From Methylocystis sp. H62 (GTDB lineage Bacteria > Pseudomonadota > Alphaproteobacteria > Rhizobiales > Beijerinckiaceae), in the NCBI RefSeq assembly GCF_015709515.1, contig NZ_JADNQZ010000058.1:434001-498000 (forward strand): DNA of 64,000 nucleotides. Reading direction: 5' to 3'. A program made the position numbers and the translations under genes. The notes under the pieces are model-generated. The model did not search any database, was not told the origin of the DNA, and worked only from the letters and a program-made list of their open reading frames with translations. Position 1 is the stretch's first letter, and the number at the start of each line of letters is the position of its first letter. Below, in pieces: positions 44,257 through 53,269 of the stretch.

Positions 44257-45741
44257 GTGTCCGTGCCGATTGAGACAACCCCGCGTTTTGCAACAGGCGT
44301 TCCGGGGCTCGACAGGGTTCTTAACGGCGGACTTCCGCGCTGCGCTCTTATTCTCGTTGAAGGCGCGCCCGGCAGCGGCAAGACGACCATGGGGCTCCAG
44401 TTGCTGATCCAGGCGGTCCGCGCGGGGGAAAGCTGCCTCCTCGCGACGAGCGCCGAGTCGCCGCAACAGTTGCGGTCGATCGCCGCATCGCACGGATGGA
44501 GTCTCGAGGGGATCAATATCACGGGCCTGTCGGAGCCGCCCAGCGCGGAAGAGGGGCTCGATTACACGCTCTTCCCGGAAGCGGAGGTCGAGATCGGCGA
44601 GACATTCGACCATCTTTTTTCCGAAGTCGAACGGTTGAAACCAAAGCTGCTCGTGCTCGATACGATCTCGAGTCTGCGTGTTGTCGCGCCCACGGCGGCC
44701 TTCCATCGGCGCCAACTGAAACGTATTCGCGACTTCATGGCGGCGCGCGACTGCACGACGGTGATGCTGGACGAAGCGTCGACGACGGAAAAGGATCTCC
44801 GCAGCAAAACTATGTCGGACGGCATCATCGAACTGCGGCAAAAACAGTCTTCGTACGGGGCCGACCGGCGCGCATTGCGCGTGAGCAAACTGCGCGGCTG
44901 CAGCTATGTGAGCGGCTCACACGACGTAACGATCGCCACCGGAGGGCTGACCGTGCATCCTCGCCTCGTTGCACAGAGCTTTTCGAGCCTCGTGGGGGCT
45001 CCGGCGCTCGGCTCCGGCAACGCACAGATTGACGCGCTTGTCGGCGGGGGGCTTCCCCGGGGTTCGAACACGCTTATCGCGGGGCCTGCAGGCGTCGGAA
45101 AATCAACCATATCATCGCTCTACGCGATGGCCGCGGCCAAGCGCGGCGAGAAATGCGCCCTTTTTCTATTCGACGAGAGCGAGGAGAGCTATATCGGCCG
45201 CAGCGAGGGATTGGGCCTAGACATGCGCGCTGAAGTCGAAGCCGGCCGCATTGAACTCAGGCATCTTGATCCGGCCGAACTGAGCGTCGGTGAGATCGCC
45301 GACCTGGTCGTGGATCGAGTCGAGAAGCGGGACGTGAAGCTCGTCGGGATCGACACGCTGAACGGCTATCTGCAATCCGCGATGGAAGAACCGAGTGTTG
45401 TTCTTCACATCCGGGAGTTGCTCTCCTTTCTGAGCCGTCGTCAGATTGTCACCATCATGACCCTGACCCAGCACGGAATTTTCGGAACGGAGCTCTCTTC
45501 GCCGCTGGACTTCAGCTTCCTGGCCGACAATGTGTTCCTGCTTCGTTATTTCGAGCTTAACGGCGCGCTGCACAAGGCCTTGTCGATCGTCAAAAAGCGT
45601 AGCGGCCAGCATGAGCACACGATCCGGAAACTGACGATGAGAGCGGGGGGCGTCGACGTCAGCGAGCCGCTCACAGGCTTTACCGGCGTCCTGACGGGGA
45701 CGCCTGTGTATCATCCTGAGTCCATCGTTTCGATTCCATGA
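44257..45741 (+). CDS. KaiC-like double-domain RecA ATPase
   Basis: A 494-residue protein of two tandem KaiC domains. Domain 1 has Walker A GAPGSGKTT (about 36-44) and KLLVLDTISS; domain 2 has GPAGVGKST (about 267) and VKLVGIDTLNGY. The catalytic glutamates after Walker A are partly changed: domain 1 reads TSAES where KaiC has FEET, while domain 2 keeps DESEES. There is no kaiA or kaiB, so it is a KaiC-family signalling ATPase rather than a classical clock. GTG start with CGGGAGC upstream. Its stop overlaps the kinase start (ATGA), coupling the two. Confidence 0.93.
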   Translation: MSVPIETTPRFATGVPGLDRVLNGGLPRCALILVEGAPGSGKTTMGLQLLIQAVRAGESCLLATSAESPQQLRSIAASHGWSLEGINITGLSEPPSAEEGLDYTLFPEAEVEIGETFDHLFSEVERLKPKLLVLDTISSLRVVAPTAAFHRRQLKRIRDFMAARDCTTVMLDEASTTEKDLRSKTMSDGIIELRQKQSSYGADRRALRVSKLRGCSYVSGSHDVTIATGGLTVHPRLVAQSFSSLVGAPALGSGNAQIDALVGGGLPRGSNTLIAGPAGVGKSTISSLYAMAAAKRGEKCALFLFDESEESYIGRSEGLGLDMRAEVEAGRIELRHLDPAELSVGEIADLVVDRVEKRDVKLVGIDTLNGYLQSAMEEPSVVLHIRELLSFLSRRQIVTIMTLTQHGIFGTELSSPLDFSFLADNVFLLRYFELNGALHKALSIVKKRSGQHEHTIRKLTMRAGGVDVSEPLTGFTGVLTGTPVYHPESIVSIP

Positions 45742-47312
45742 TGACGGAGAGTAGCGCAGCGGATGTCGGCCCGAGCGCCGAGGATAGCCTGCGCGTTCTG
45801 ATTTTGACGCCAACGGGACGCGACGCCGCCCTCGCCGAAGGCTTGCTCAATCATAGCGGTCTTTCCTGCTACGTTTGCAGCAACCAAGAAGAACTGCGCC
45901 AAGAGATCGCGAAAGGCGCAGGCTGCGTTCTTATGGCGGAAGAGGCATTGCCGAGCGATCGCGCGGTGACCTGGGATGATTTGATCGGTCTAGAACCGGC
46001 GTGGTCTCAGTTGCCCGTCGTGTTGCTTCTCGCCCGCGGCCACGCTCAAAAAGACCTGGCGTTGCTACGAAAGCTCGAAAAGCGCCCTAGCATCGGCTTC
46101 ATCGAACGCCCTGCGCAGAAGCGCTCGCTGATCAGCGCGCTCAAGAACGCGATTGACGCCCGTCGACTGCAATACGGCATTCGCGATGCGCTGGAAGCGC
46201 TGCAGACCGCCAATCGCCGCAAGGACGAGTTCCTCGCCGTGCTGGCCCACGAGTTGCGCAATCCTCTCGCTGTGATTTCCGCGGCGGTTCACATCAAGAA
46301 GCGTCGCTCCGCCGACAGGGACGACGACATGCTATCGGCGATCGAGAGGCAAACTCAACAGCTCACGCGTATCGTCGACGACCTTCTGGAAGTTTCGCGC
46401 ATCAGCCGCGGCAAGTTAGAGCTTCACAAGGAGCGCGTGGATCTTGTCGCGCTCGTGCGCGAAGTGTTCGAAAAAGGGGCCGACAAACTTCAGGCCGGGA
46501 AACATCGCAAACAATTTTACGCGCCCTCGACAGAGCTTTTCATCGAGGGGGATCCCATTCGACTCGGTCAGGTTTTTTCGAATCTTCTCAACAACGCGGC
46601 AAAATATACAGCGGACGTCGGCGCGATCGACGTCACGGTGACGCAGGACGGTCGTTTCGCGGTGGTCATCGTTAAGGATACGGGCGTCGGCATTCCGCCC
46701 GAAATGATCACGCGCATTTTCGACATCTTTACCCAAGTCGATCGCAATCTCGGAAGGGCTCAAGGCGGGATTGGCGTCGGTCTATCGCTCACCCGCAGTC
46801 TTGTAACGCTGCACGGAGGCGCAATCGAAGCCCGAAGTGGTGGCGCGGATAAGGGCAGCGAGTTCATTGTTCGGCTTCCATTGAGCGAAGCGCCGGAGGC
46901 GTCGAACGTTGAACCCGCGCAAGATACAAATGAGCGCCGCGCGGCCCAGACGAAGGTGTTGGTCGTGGACGACGACCACCTTGTCGGCAAACTCACTGGC
47001 GAACTGATCGCCTCCTTCGGGATGGAGGTGCAGGTCGTTCCTGGCGGGGCAGAGGCGCTGGAAGTGATCCCGAAATTTCAGCCCTGCATCGTCTTTGTCG
47101 ATCTCGGCATGCCCGGGATGGATGGTTACGAGACTGTCCGGAGGATCAGACAGCTTCCCGGCGGAGATTCGCTGTTCATCGCGGCGTTGTCGGGGTGGGG
47201 CCAGGCCGAGGACTTTGAGCGAAGCGCCCAGGCTGGATTTGACCGGCATTTTGTTAAGCCGATCAAGATCTCAGAACTGGAAAATTTGTTCGCCTCGGAG
47301 TTACCAACCTGA
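45738..47312 (+). CDS. Hybrid histidine kinase coupled to KaiC-like ATPase
   Basis: A 524-residue cytoplasmic protein without TM helices. The N-terminus (about 18-140) looks like a receiver fold lacking the phospho-aspartate. It is followed by HisKA with His171 (LAHELRNPL), HATPase (NLLNNAAKYT, DTGVGIPPEM, GGIGVGLSLTRSL) and a C-terminal receiver whose acceptor aspartate is in FVDLGMPGMDG. It belongs with the KaiC-like protein in one operon. The order KaiC then kinase is known in other bacteria, where KaiC status is read by the kinase. The HPt protein at 39534 could be its phosphotransfer partner. Confidence 0.92.
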   Translation: MMTESSAADVGPSAEDSLRVLILTPTGRDAALAEGLLNHSGLSCYVCSNQEELRQEIAKGAGCVLMAEEALPSDRAVTWDDLIGLEPAWSQLPVVLLLARGHAQKDLALLRKLEKRPSIGFIERPAQKRSLISALKNAIDARRLQYGIRDALEALQTANRRKDEFLAVLAHELRNPLAVISAAVHIKKRRSADRDDDMLSAIERQTQQLTRIVDDLLEVSRISRGKLELHKERVDLVALVREVFEKGADKLQAGKHRKQFYAPSTELFIEGDPIRLGQVFSNLLNNAAKYTADVGAIDVTVTQDGRFAVVIVKDTGVGIPPEMITRIFDIFTQVDRNLGRAQGGIGVGLSLTRSLVTLHGGAIEARSGGADKGSEFIVRLPLSEAPEASNVEPAQDTNERRAAQTKVLVVDDDHLVGKLTGELIASFGMEVQVVPGGAEALEVIPKFQPCIVFVDLGMPGMDGYETVRRIRQLPGGDSLFIAALSGWGQAEDFERSAQAGFDRHFVKPIKISELENLFASELPT

Positions 47313-47384
47313 GCAGATGAGTCCGGGCGTGTGCTTCACGTCGGCTGAGCGCCATGCGAGCTCTTGTCGCCGTGCGCGCTGTCG

Positions 47385-49007
47385 TCAGCTACGGAGGCCG
47401 GGAGCCTCCTGGCCCGTGCGCGCCACATACTCCGTGTAGCCGCCGCCATAAACGTGAACGCCGTCGGGCGTCAGTTCCAGCACCCGATTGGATAGCGCGG
47501 CCAGGAAGCGCCGGTCGTGGGAGACGAACAACATGGCGCCCTCATATTGCGACAGCGCGGTGATGAGCATTTCCTTGGTCGCCAGGTCCAGATGGTTCGT
47601 GGGTTCGTCCAGCACGAGAAAGTTCGGCGGGTCGTAAAGCATTTTCGCCATGACAAGTCGCGCTTTCTCGCCGCCCGACAGCACCCGGCATTTCTTCTCC
47701 ACATCGTCGCCGGAGAAGCCGAAGCAGCCGGCCAACGTGCGCAGCGAGCCCTGTCCTGCCTGAGGGAACGAGTCCTCCAGCGACTGGAACACGGTGCGCT
47801 CGCCGTCCAGCACCTCCATGGCGTGCTGCGCAAAATAGCCCATTTTCACGCTGCCGCCCTGGGCGACGGCGCCGTCGTCCGGCAGCGAGGAGCCCGCCAC
47901 CAATTTCAGCAGCGTGGATTTGCCTGCGCCGTTGACCCCCATGACGCACCACCGCTCATTGCGGCGCACTTGAAAGTTCAGTCCCTCGTAAATTCTCCGG
48001 GCGCCGTAGCTTTTGTGCACGTTCTTCAGGGTGATCACGTCGTCGCCGGAGCGCGGCGCCGGCGGGAATTCGAACAACACCGTCTGACGGCGCTTGGGCG
48101 GCTCGACCCTGTCGATCTTCTCGAGCTTCTTCACGCGGCTCTGCACTTGCGCGGCGTGCGATGCGCGCGCCTTGAACCGCTCGATAAACTTGATTTCCTT
48201 GGCGAGCATTGCCTGCTGACGCTCAAACTGCGCCTGCGCCTGCTTCTCGTTCTGCGCGCGTTGTTGCTCGTAGAACACGTAGTTGCCGGCATAGGACGTC
48301 AATGTTCCGCCGTCGATTTCCACCACCTTCGTGACGATGCGGTTCATGAACTCGCGGTCGTGCGACGTCATCAGCAGCACGCCCTCATAGGCTTTGAGGA
48401 ATTCCTCCAGCCAGATCAGGCTTTCCAAGTCGAGATGGTTGCTCGGCTCGTCGAGAAGCATGGCGTCGGGGCGCATGATGAGGATGCGGGCGAGCGCCAC
48501 GCGCATTTTCCAGCCGCCCGACAGGGCGCCGACGTCGCCGTCCATCATCTCCTGCGTGAAACTCAGGCCCGCGAGGATTTCGCGCGCGCGGCCGTCCAGG
48601 GCGTAGCCGTCCAGTTCCTCGAAGCGCCCCTGCACCTCGCCGTAACGCTCGATGATTTCGTCCATGTCGTCCGCCCGGTCGGGATCGACCATGGCGTCCT
48701 CCAGTTGCTTCAGCTCGGAAGCCACCGCGCTGACCGGACCGGCGCCGTCCATCACCTCGGACACGGCGCTGCGCCCCGACATTTCGCCGACGTCCTGATT
48801 GAAGTAGCCGATGGTCACGCCGCGATCGACGGCCACCTGGCCCTCGTCGGGGTGCTCCTGTCCCGTAATCATCCGGAAAAGCGTCGTCTTGCCGGCCCCA
48901 TTGGGACCGACGAGGCCAACCCTCTCGCCCTTCAGGAGCGTCGCGGAGGCCTCGATGAAGAGGATCTGGTGACCGTTCTGTTTGCTGATGTTTTCGAGAC
49001 GAATCAT
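47385..49007 (-). CDS. ABC-F family ATPase
   Basis: A soluble protein with two ABC domains and no TM helices (540 residues from ATG 49007). Domain 1: GPNGAGKTTL, LSGGWKMRVAL, LLDEPSNHLD. Domain 2: GVNGAGKSTLL, LSGGEKARLVM, LVLDEPTNHLD. A charged linker (about 240-310, rich in Gln/Arg/Lys) corresponds to the P-site tRNA interaction motif of ABC-F translation factors such as EttA/YbiT. The frame extends to 49046, but MIRLENISKQNG is the usual beginning of the family. No specific resistance role can be inferred. Confidence 0.93.
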   Translation of the reverse strand: MIRLENISKQNGHQILFIEASATLLKGERVGLVGPNGAGKTTLFRMITGQEHPDEGQVAVDRGVTIGYFNQDVGEMSGRSAVSEVMDGAGPVSAVASELKQLEDAMVDPDRADDMDEIIERYGEVQGRFEELDGYALDGRAREILAGLSFTQEMMDGDVGALSGGWKMRVALARILIMRPDAMLLDEPSNHLDLESLIWLEEFLKAYEGVLLMTSHDREFMNRIVTKVVEIDGGTLTSYAGNYVFYEQQRAQNEKQAQAQFERQQAMLAKEIKFIERFKARASHAAQVQSRVKKLEKIDRVEPPKRRQTVLFEFPPAPRSGDDVITLKNVHKSYGARRIYEGLNFQVRRNERWCVMGVNGAGKSTLLKLVAGSSLPDDGAVAQGGSVKMGYFAQHAMEVLDGERTVFQSLEDSFPQAGQGSLRTLAGCFGFSGDDVEKKCRVLSGGEKARLVMAKMLYDPPNFLVLDEPTNHLDLATKEMLITALSQYEGAMLFVSHDRRFLAALSNRVLELTPDGVHVYGGGYTEYVARTGQEAPGLRS

Positions 49008-49184
49008 GTGTGCAGGGGACCCGGGAAGGAAAGTTTGGGTAGCCATTAGGCCATGCAGCGCGCCAGCGGAAGAGCATTCCGAATCGCAAACACCGTTGCC
49101 TAAGCCTTGACGGGGAACGTCCGCTCTCGGTCAAAAATCATGAACCGCGGGGCGAGGGCGGCGCCGCCTGCTCTCGGCGCGATT

Positions 49185-49898
49185 TCAATCGCTCGTGCGC
49201 GAAGACCAGGTCGCGTGGGAGACGCCGTCGAGCGCAGCGAGCGCCTCGACCACGGCGTCAAGCTGTTCGCCCGTCGCGCTGGACGTCGCGAGGGTCGCGA
49301 CGATCTCGACGTCGTCTTCGCGCTCGTTCTCAGCAATGTCCTGGATCGGATAAGAGGCGGCTTCGAGCCGCTCGATCAAAGTGTCCCGAATGGCGTCGCG
49401 TCGGGCTTCGCTCGCCGTGACGCGGACGTCATAGATCGCTTCGGTCGCGGTTTCGTCGATCGGCGAACGTTCGATCAGACGCACAAGCGGTCGAAGGAGG
49501 GTGTTGCCAGCGAGCACGAAACCCGCGAGCAATAGGGCTTCCGCCGGACGGTCGGCGCCGGCGAAGCCGCCGGTCACCGCCGAGCACCAGACGGTCGCCG
49601 CTGTGCTCAGTCCGCGGATATTCATGCCTTCCTTGATGATCACGCCAGCGCCGAGAAACCCAACGCCTGACGCCACATAGGCCAGCACCTGGGTCGCGCC
49701 CTGATTGCCCATGAGCCGCATGCCGAGATCGACGAAAGCGGACGCGCCGAGCGCGACGAGAGCGTTAATCCGCAACCCGGCGGTGCGCTGCCGATACTGG
49801 CGCTCCGCGCCGATCGCGGTCCCGAGAACGAACGCCACGAGCAGCGACACAAACGTATTGAGAATTTCCGCGCCGTCGAAATTTGCAATGGCGTTCAT
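49185..49898 (-). CDS. MgtC/SapB family membrane protein
   Basis: A 237-residue protein. The N-terminal half has four or five TM helices with MgtC hallmarks: GAERQYRQRTAGLRINALVA and GVGFLGAGVIIKEGMNIRGL. The C-terminal ACT-like domain is about 80 residues (DVRVTASEARRDAIRDTL). MgtC proteins modulate the F1Fo ATPase and Mg2+ homeostasis in other bacteria. An M-box riboswitch was looked for upstream and not seen. Confidence 0.93.
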   Translation of the reverse strand: MNAIANFDGAEILNTFVSLLVAFVLGTAIGAERQYRQRTAGLRINALVALGASAFVDLGMRLMGNQGATQVLAYVASGVGFLGAGVIIKEGMNIRGLSTAATVWCSAVTGGFAGADRPAEALLLAGFVLAGNTLLRPLVRLIERSPIDETATEAIYDVRVTASEARRDAIRDTLIERLEAASYPIQDIAENEREDDVEIVATLATSSATGEQLDAVVEALAALDGVSHATWSSRTSD

Positions 49899-50204
49899 GG
49901 CCTAAATCCATTGGCGTTCCGCTGCTCGGCTTATAGAAGGCCGGAGGAAGCTTGTCGCGGCCGACGCCGCGGTCTTGCGGAATGTTGACCCTGAGGCGAC
50001 GCTCCTGTATGAAGACTGCGCTGCGCCGCAGCATGAGGCGCTCCAGCCGCGTAGGTTGACGTTTTCGTCGACGAGCTGTCGAGCGCCCCCTTTTCCCACG
50101 CCGAGGCCCGTTACGCGGGGCCGACTCTTTTTTGGTCCTGAGCTGGCGCTCTCCGCGCCGGTTCTCGTGGCTCGAATCGACAACTGAAAGCAACAATCGA
50201 AGTG
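49899..50204. other. 306-bp divergent intergenic region
   Basis: It lies between mgtC-like (minus) and rhlE (plus). I see no RNA gene, repeat or strong terminator. A 70-codon frame at 49975-50187 has no ribosome binding site or similarity. Promoters of both genes must lie here. Confidence 0.5.
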
Positions 50205-51536
50205 ATGACATTCTCTGATCTCGGCTTGAACGAGATCCTGCTGCGCGCGCTTGAGCGCGAAGGCTACACCACGCCGACGCCGGTCCAAGCGCAGGCCATT
50301 CCCGCGCTCCTGCAAGGTCGCGACCTTCTCGGCGTGGCCCAGACCGGCACCGGCAAGACGGCGGCCTTTGCGCTGCCGATCCTGCACCGGCTGCTGGCCG
50401 ATAAGCGGCGTGCGGCGCCCAACACGGCGCGCGCGCTGATTCTCGCGCCGACACGCGAACTCGCGGCGCAGATCGCCGACAGTTTCCGCTCTTACGGGCA
50501 TTTCTTTCGCCCAAGCGTCGGCGTCATCGTCGGCGGCGTGTCGCATCGTCCGCAAAATGAGATGCTGGCGCGCGGCCTCGACGTTCTGGTGGCGACGCCT
50601 GGGCGTCTGCTCGACCATCTCGGCAGCGGCCGTTTGAAGCTCGGGACGACCGAAGTGCTCGTTCTCGACGAAGCAGACCATATGCTCGATCTCGGATTTA
50701 TCGTTCCGATCCGCCAGATCGTCGCGAAATTGCCGAAGCAACGCCAAACGCTGCTGTTCTCGGCGACAATGCCGCGCGAGATCTCCGCGCTCGCGGACGA
50801 CATGCTGCGCGATCCGACGAAAGTCTCGGTGACGCCGGCGGCGACCACCGCTGAGCGTGTCTCGCAACATGTCTATCTGGTTTCTGGCGGCGCCAAGCGC
50901 GACCTGCTGGTGGAACTGTTGAACGACCGCGAGATTTCGCGCGCGATCGTGTTTACGCGCACCAAGCGCGGCGCCGATCGCGTCGCGCAGCATCTGGAGA
51001 GCGCCGGCGTCGGCGCCGACGCGATCCACGGGAACAAGAGCCAGAGCCAGCGGCTGCGCGCCCTCGACGGTTTCCGCAAGGGCCGCACGCGGGTGCTTGT
51101 CGCGACCGATATCGCCGCGCGCGGCATCGACGTCGACGGCGTCACGCATGTCGTCAACTTCGAATTGCCGGAAGTTGCAGAAGCCTATGTGCATCGCATC
51201 GGCCGCACGGCGCGCGCCGGCGCGACCGGTCAGGCGATTTCGCTTTGCGACAATGGCGAGCGGCCGTTGCTGCGCGCCATCGAAAAGCTGACGCGTCAGA
51301 CGCTTGAGTTCACTGACCGGCGCGCCGAAGGCGCCCGCCAGGATGACGGCGACTCCGCACGTCCGGCGCCCAAGAGGCCGAATTCGCCGGCGCCGCATCG
51401 AAACGGCGCGCAGCATCCTCGGCGCGATGGGCAGCGTCCCGCCCCGAAGCGCGCCGACGGGCCTGCCAACAACGGCCAGAAGCGGCGCGCCAATGGCGGC
51501 GCGCGGTACAAGCAGGCGAGCCGCCCGCAGGCATAA
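50205..51536 (+). CDS. rhlE: DEAD-box RNA helicase, RhlE type
   Basis: A 443-residue helicase with the full motif set: Q motif ([11 protein letters not shown]), I (AQTGTGKT), Ia (PTRELAAQI), II (DEAD), III (SAT) and VI ([10 protein letters not shown]). A basic, proline-rich tail after about residue 380 is typical of RhlE and probably binds RNA. It would unwind structured RNA in ribosome assembly or RNA decay. ATG 50205 follows a redundant in-frame GTG. Confidence 0.94.
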   Translation: MTFSDLGLNEILLRALEREGYTTPTPVQAQAIPALLQGRDLLGVAQTGTGKTAAFALPILHRLLADKRRAAPNTARALILAPTRELAAQIADSFRSYGHFFRPSVGVIVGGVSHRPQNEMLARGLDVLVATPGRLLDHLGSGRLKLGTTEVLVLDEADHMLDLGFIVPIRQIVAKLPKQRQTLLFSATMPREISALADDMLRDPTKVSVTPAATTAERVSQHVYLVSGGAKRDLLVELLNDREISRAIVFTRTKRGADRVAQHLESAGVGADAIHGNKSQSQRLRALDGFRKGRTRVLVATDIAARGIDVDGVTHVVNFELPEVAEAYVHRIGRTARAGATGQAISLCDNGERPLLRAIEKLTRQTLEFTDRRAEGARQDDGDSARPAPKRPNSPAPHRNGAQHPRRDGQRPAPKRADGPANNGQKRRANGGARYKQASRPQA

Positions 51537-51572
51537 GGCTATAGTCATGGCCGTTCCGAATCGAGGACGGCC

Positions 51573-53039
51573 ATGCTCTACGATCTGCTCATTGTCGGCG
51601 GCGGGATCAACGGCTGCGCCATCGCCCGCGACGCCGCCGGCCGCGGCCTCGCCGTCAGACTCGTCGAGCAGGGCGATCTCGCGCAGGGCACGTCGTCCGC
51701 CTCGACGAAGCTCATCCACGGCGGTCTGCGCTATCTCGAGCTCTATGAATTTCGCCTGGTGCATGAAGCGCTCGCCGAACGCGAACTGCTGCTCGCCGCC
51801 GCGCCGCACATCATCTGGCCGTTAAAATTCGTTCTGCCCTATGAGAAGGGGCTGCGGCCCGTCTGGCTGCTGCGTCTCGGACTTTTCATTTACGACCACC
51901 TTGCCCGCCGCAGGCAGCTCGAAGCCTCGCACATGGTGACGCTTTCGCAGGATGCGCTCGGCGCGCCGCTGCGCGCCGCTTACCACGTCGGCTTCACTTA
52001 CGCCGATTGCTGGGTGGACGATTCGCGCCTCGTCGTGTTGAACGCGCGCGACGCGGCGGAACGCGGCGCGACGATCAGCGTTGGCGCTAAGCTTGTTCAC
52101 GCAGCGCGACAGGGTGACCGCTGGCGGGCGACGCTCGCGGATGGCGAGACGATTCAAGCGCGCGCGCTGGTCAACGCCGCCGGTCCCTGGGTGTCGCAGG
52201 TGATCGAAGACGCGCTGCGCATCCCGTCGCGCAAACATGTGCGGCTCGTGAAAGGTTCGCATCTCGTTCTGCGCAAGCTCTTCGAGGGCGCGCACGCCTA
52301 TATTCTGCAGAACCCTGATGGCCGCATCGTCTTTGCGATCCCCTATGAGCAAGGCTTCACGCTTGTCGGCACCACGGACGTCTCCTATGACGCTCCGCCC
52401 GGCGCCGTGGCGATCAGCGACGCAGAGACGGACTATCTCCTCAATTCGCTCAATCATTTCTTGCGCGTTCCAGCGACCCGCGACGACATCGCGTCGAGCT
52501 ACGCGGGGCTTCGGCCGCTTTACGACGACGGGGCGCTGAATGCGTCGGTCGTGACGCGCGACTACGCTTTCGATCTCGATGCGCCGGAAGATTCGGCGCC
52601 GTCGCTGTCGATCTTCGGCGGCAAGATCACCACGGCGCGCCGGCTCGCCGAACATGCGCTGAGTGAACTCTCGCGCTTTCTTGCCGCGCATGGCGAGCCC
52701 TGGACGGCGGACGCGATGTTTCCCGGCGGCGACATGCCGCAAGGCTTCGACGGCTTTCTTGCCGATCTCAAACGCGACAAGTCCTTTCTTGGCGATGCGT
52801 TGGCGCTGCGCCTTGCGCGCGCCTATGGAACGCGCGTCTTTCAGATGTTGAAGGATGCGCGCGCGTTGAGCGATCTCGGCCGCGACTTCGGCTGCGGCCT
52901 CACCGAGGCGGAGATCGCCTATCTGCGCGAAAAAGAATGGGCGCGGACCGCCGACGACATTCTGTGGCGTCGCTCCAAGCTCGGGCTTCATATGAGCGAC
53001 GCGCAGCAGGGAACGCTGCGGGAGTTCATCGGCGCCTGA
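51573..53039 (+). CDS. glpD: Glycerol-3-phosphate dehydrogenase, FAD-dependent
   Basis: A 488-residue flavoprotein oxidising sn-glycerol-3-phosphate to dihydroxyacetone phosphate at the membrane and passing electrons to quinone. The FAD motif LIVGGGINGCAIARDAAGRG is at the N-terminus. TSSASTKLIHGGLRYLE and the C-terminal helix with DLGRDFGCGLTEAEIAYL are typical. ATG 51573 has GAGGA eight bases upstream. It is followed by the dispersed repeat copy at 53041. Confidence 0.96.
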   Translation: MLYDLLIVGGGINGCAIARDAAGRGLAVRLVEQGDLAQGTSSASTKLIHGGLRYLELYEFRLVHEALAERELLLAAAPHIIWPLKFVLPYEKGLRPVWLLRLGLFIYDHLARRRQLEASHMVTLSQDALGAPLRAAYHVGFTYADCWVDDSRLVVLNARDAAERGATISVGAKLVHAARQGDRWRATLADGETIQARALVNAAGPWVSQVIEDALRIPSRKHVRLVKGSHLVLRKLFEGAHAYILQNPDGRIVFAIPYEQGFTLVGTTDVSYDAPPGAVAISDAETDYLLNSLNHFLRVPATRDDIASSYAGLRPLYDDGALNASVVTRDYAFDLDAPEDSAPSLSIFGGKITTARRLAEHALSELSRFLAAHGEPWTADAMFPGGDMPQGFDGFLADLKRDKSFLGDALALRLARAYGTRVFQMLKDARALSDLGRDFGCGLTEAEIAYLREKEWARTADDILWRRSKLGLHMSDAQQGTLREFIGA

Positions 53040-53040
53040 C

Positions 53041-53250
53041 CCCCTCCCTGTCCCTCCCCCGCTTCGCAAACCGGGTGTTCCCGGTTTGCGCATCGACGCC
53101 GAAGTCGGCAACAGCCGACTTCGGATGGGAGAGGGGACCCTAACGATCAGCCTTTCGCGAAACGGAGTTTCTGGCCTTCGGCGAAATGTGGATGACGGGC
53201 GCAGCCTGCTCCCTCTCCCGAGAAGCGGGGGAGGGCTGGGGAGGGGGCGT
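53041..53250. repeat. Dispersed intergenic repeat, copy 1 (long form)
   Basis: It starts CCCCTCCCTGTCCCTCCCCC and ends with the purine-rich near-complement (GCGGGGGAGGGCTGGGGAGG), so the ends can pair. The interior shares GGGAGAGGGGAC, CTAACGATC and TTTCGCGAAA with copy 2 (61214-61340). Copy 1 carries a 59-bp insert (53068-53126) that includes two perfect 11-bp hairpins: 53065-53075 with 53080-53090, and 53099-53109 with 53114-53124. No coding content. Confidence 0.85.
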
Positions 53251-53269
53251 CGCGCGCTGATAGCGAGGT

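Noticed and set aside
43975..44841. Long N-terminal extension of the DGQHR frame
   Set aside because: The upstream part has no similarity and would overlap the KaiC start. ATG 43974 has a good ribosome binding site.
44257..45741. Complete circadian kaiABC locus
   Set aside because: There is no kaiA or kaiB in the window and the KaiC-like protein has altered catalytic positions.
42901..47312. Phage-defence island (DndB-like protein plus KaiC ATPase plus kinase)
   Set aside because: No nuclease, methylase, dnd/ssp or BREX component is present. KaiC and the kinase form their own operon.
49899..50204. M-box riboswitch before the MgtC-like gene
   Set aside because: The expected conserved helices could not be found by eye.
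49902..51809. 635-codon minus-strand frame over rhlE and the start of glpD
   Set aside because: Antisense shadow. Both sense genes have complete motif sets.
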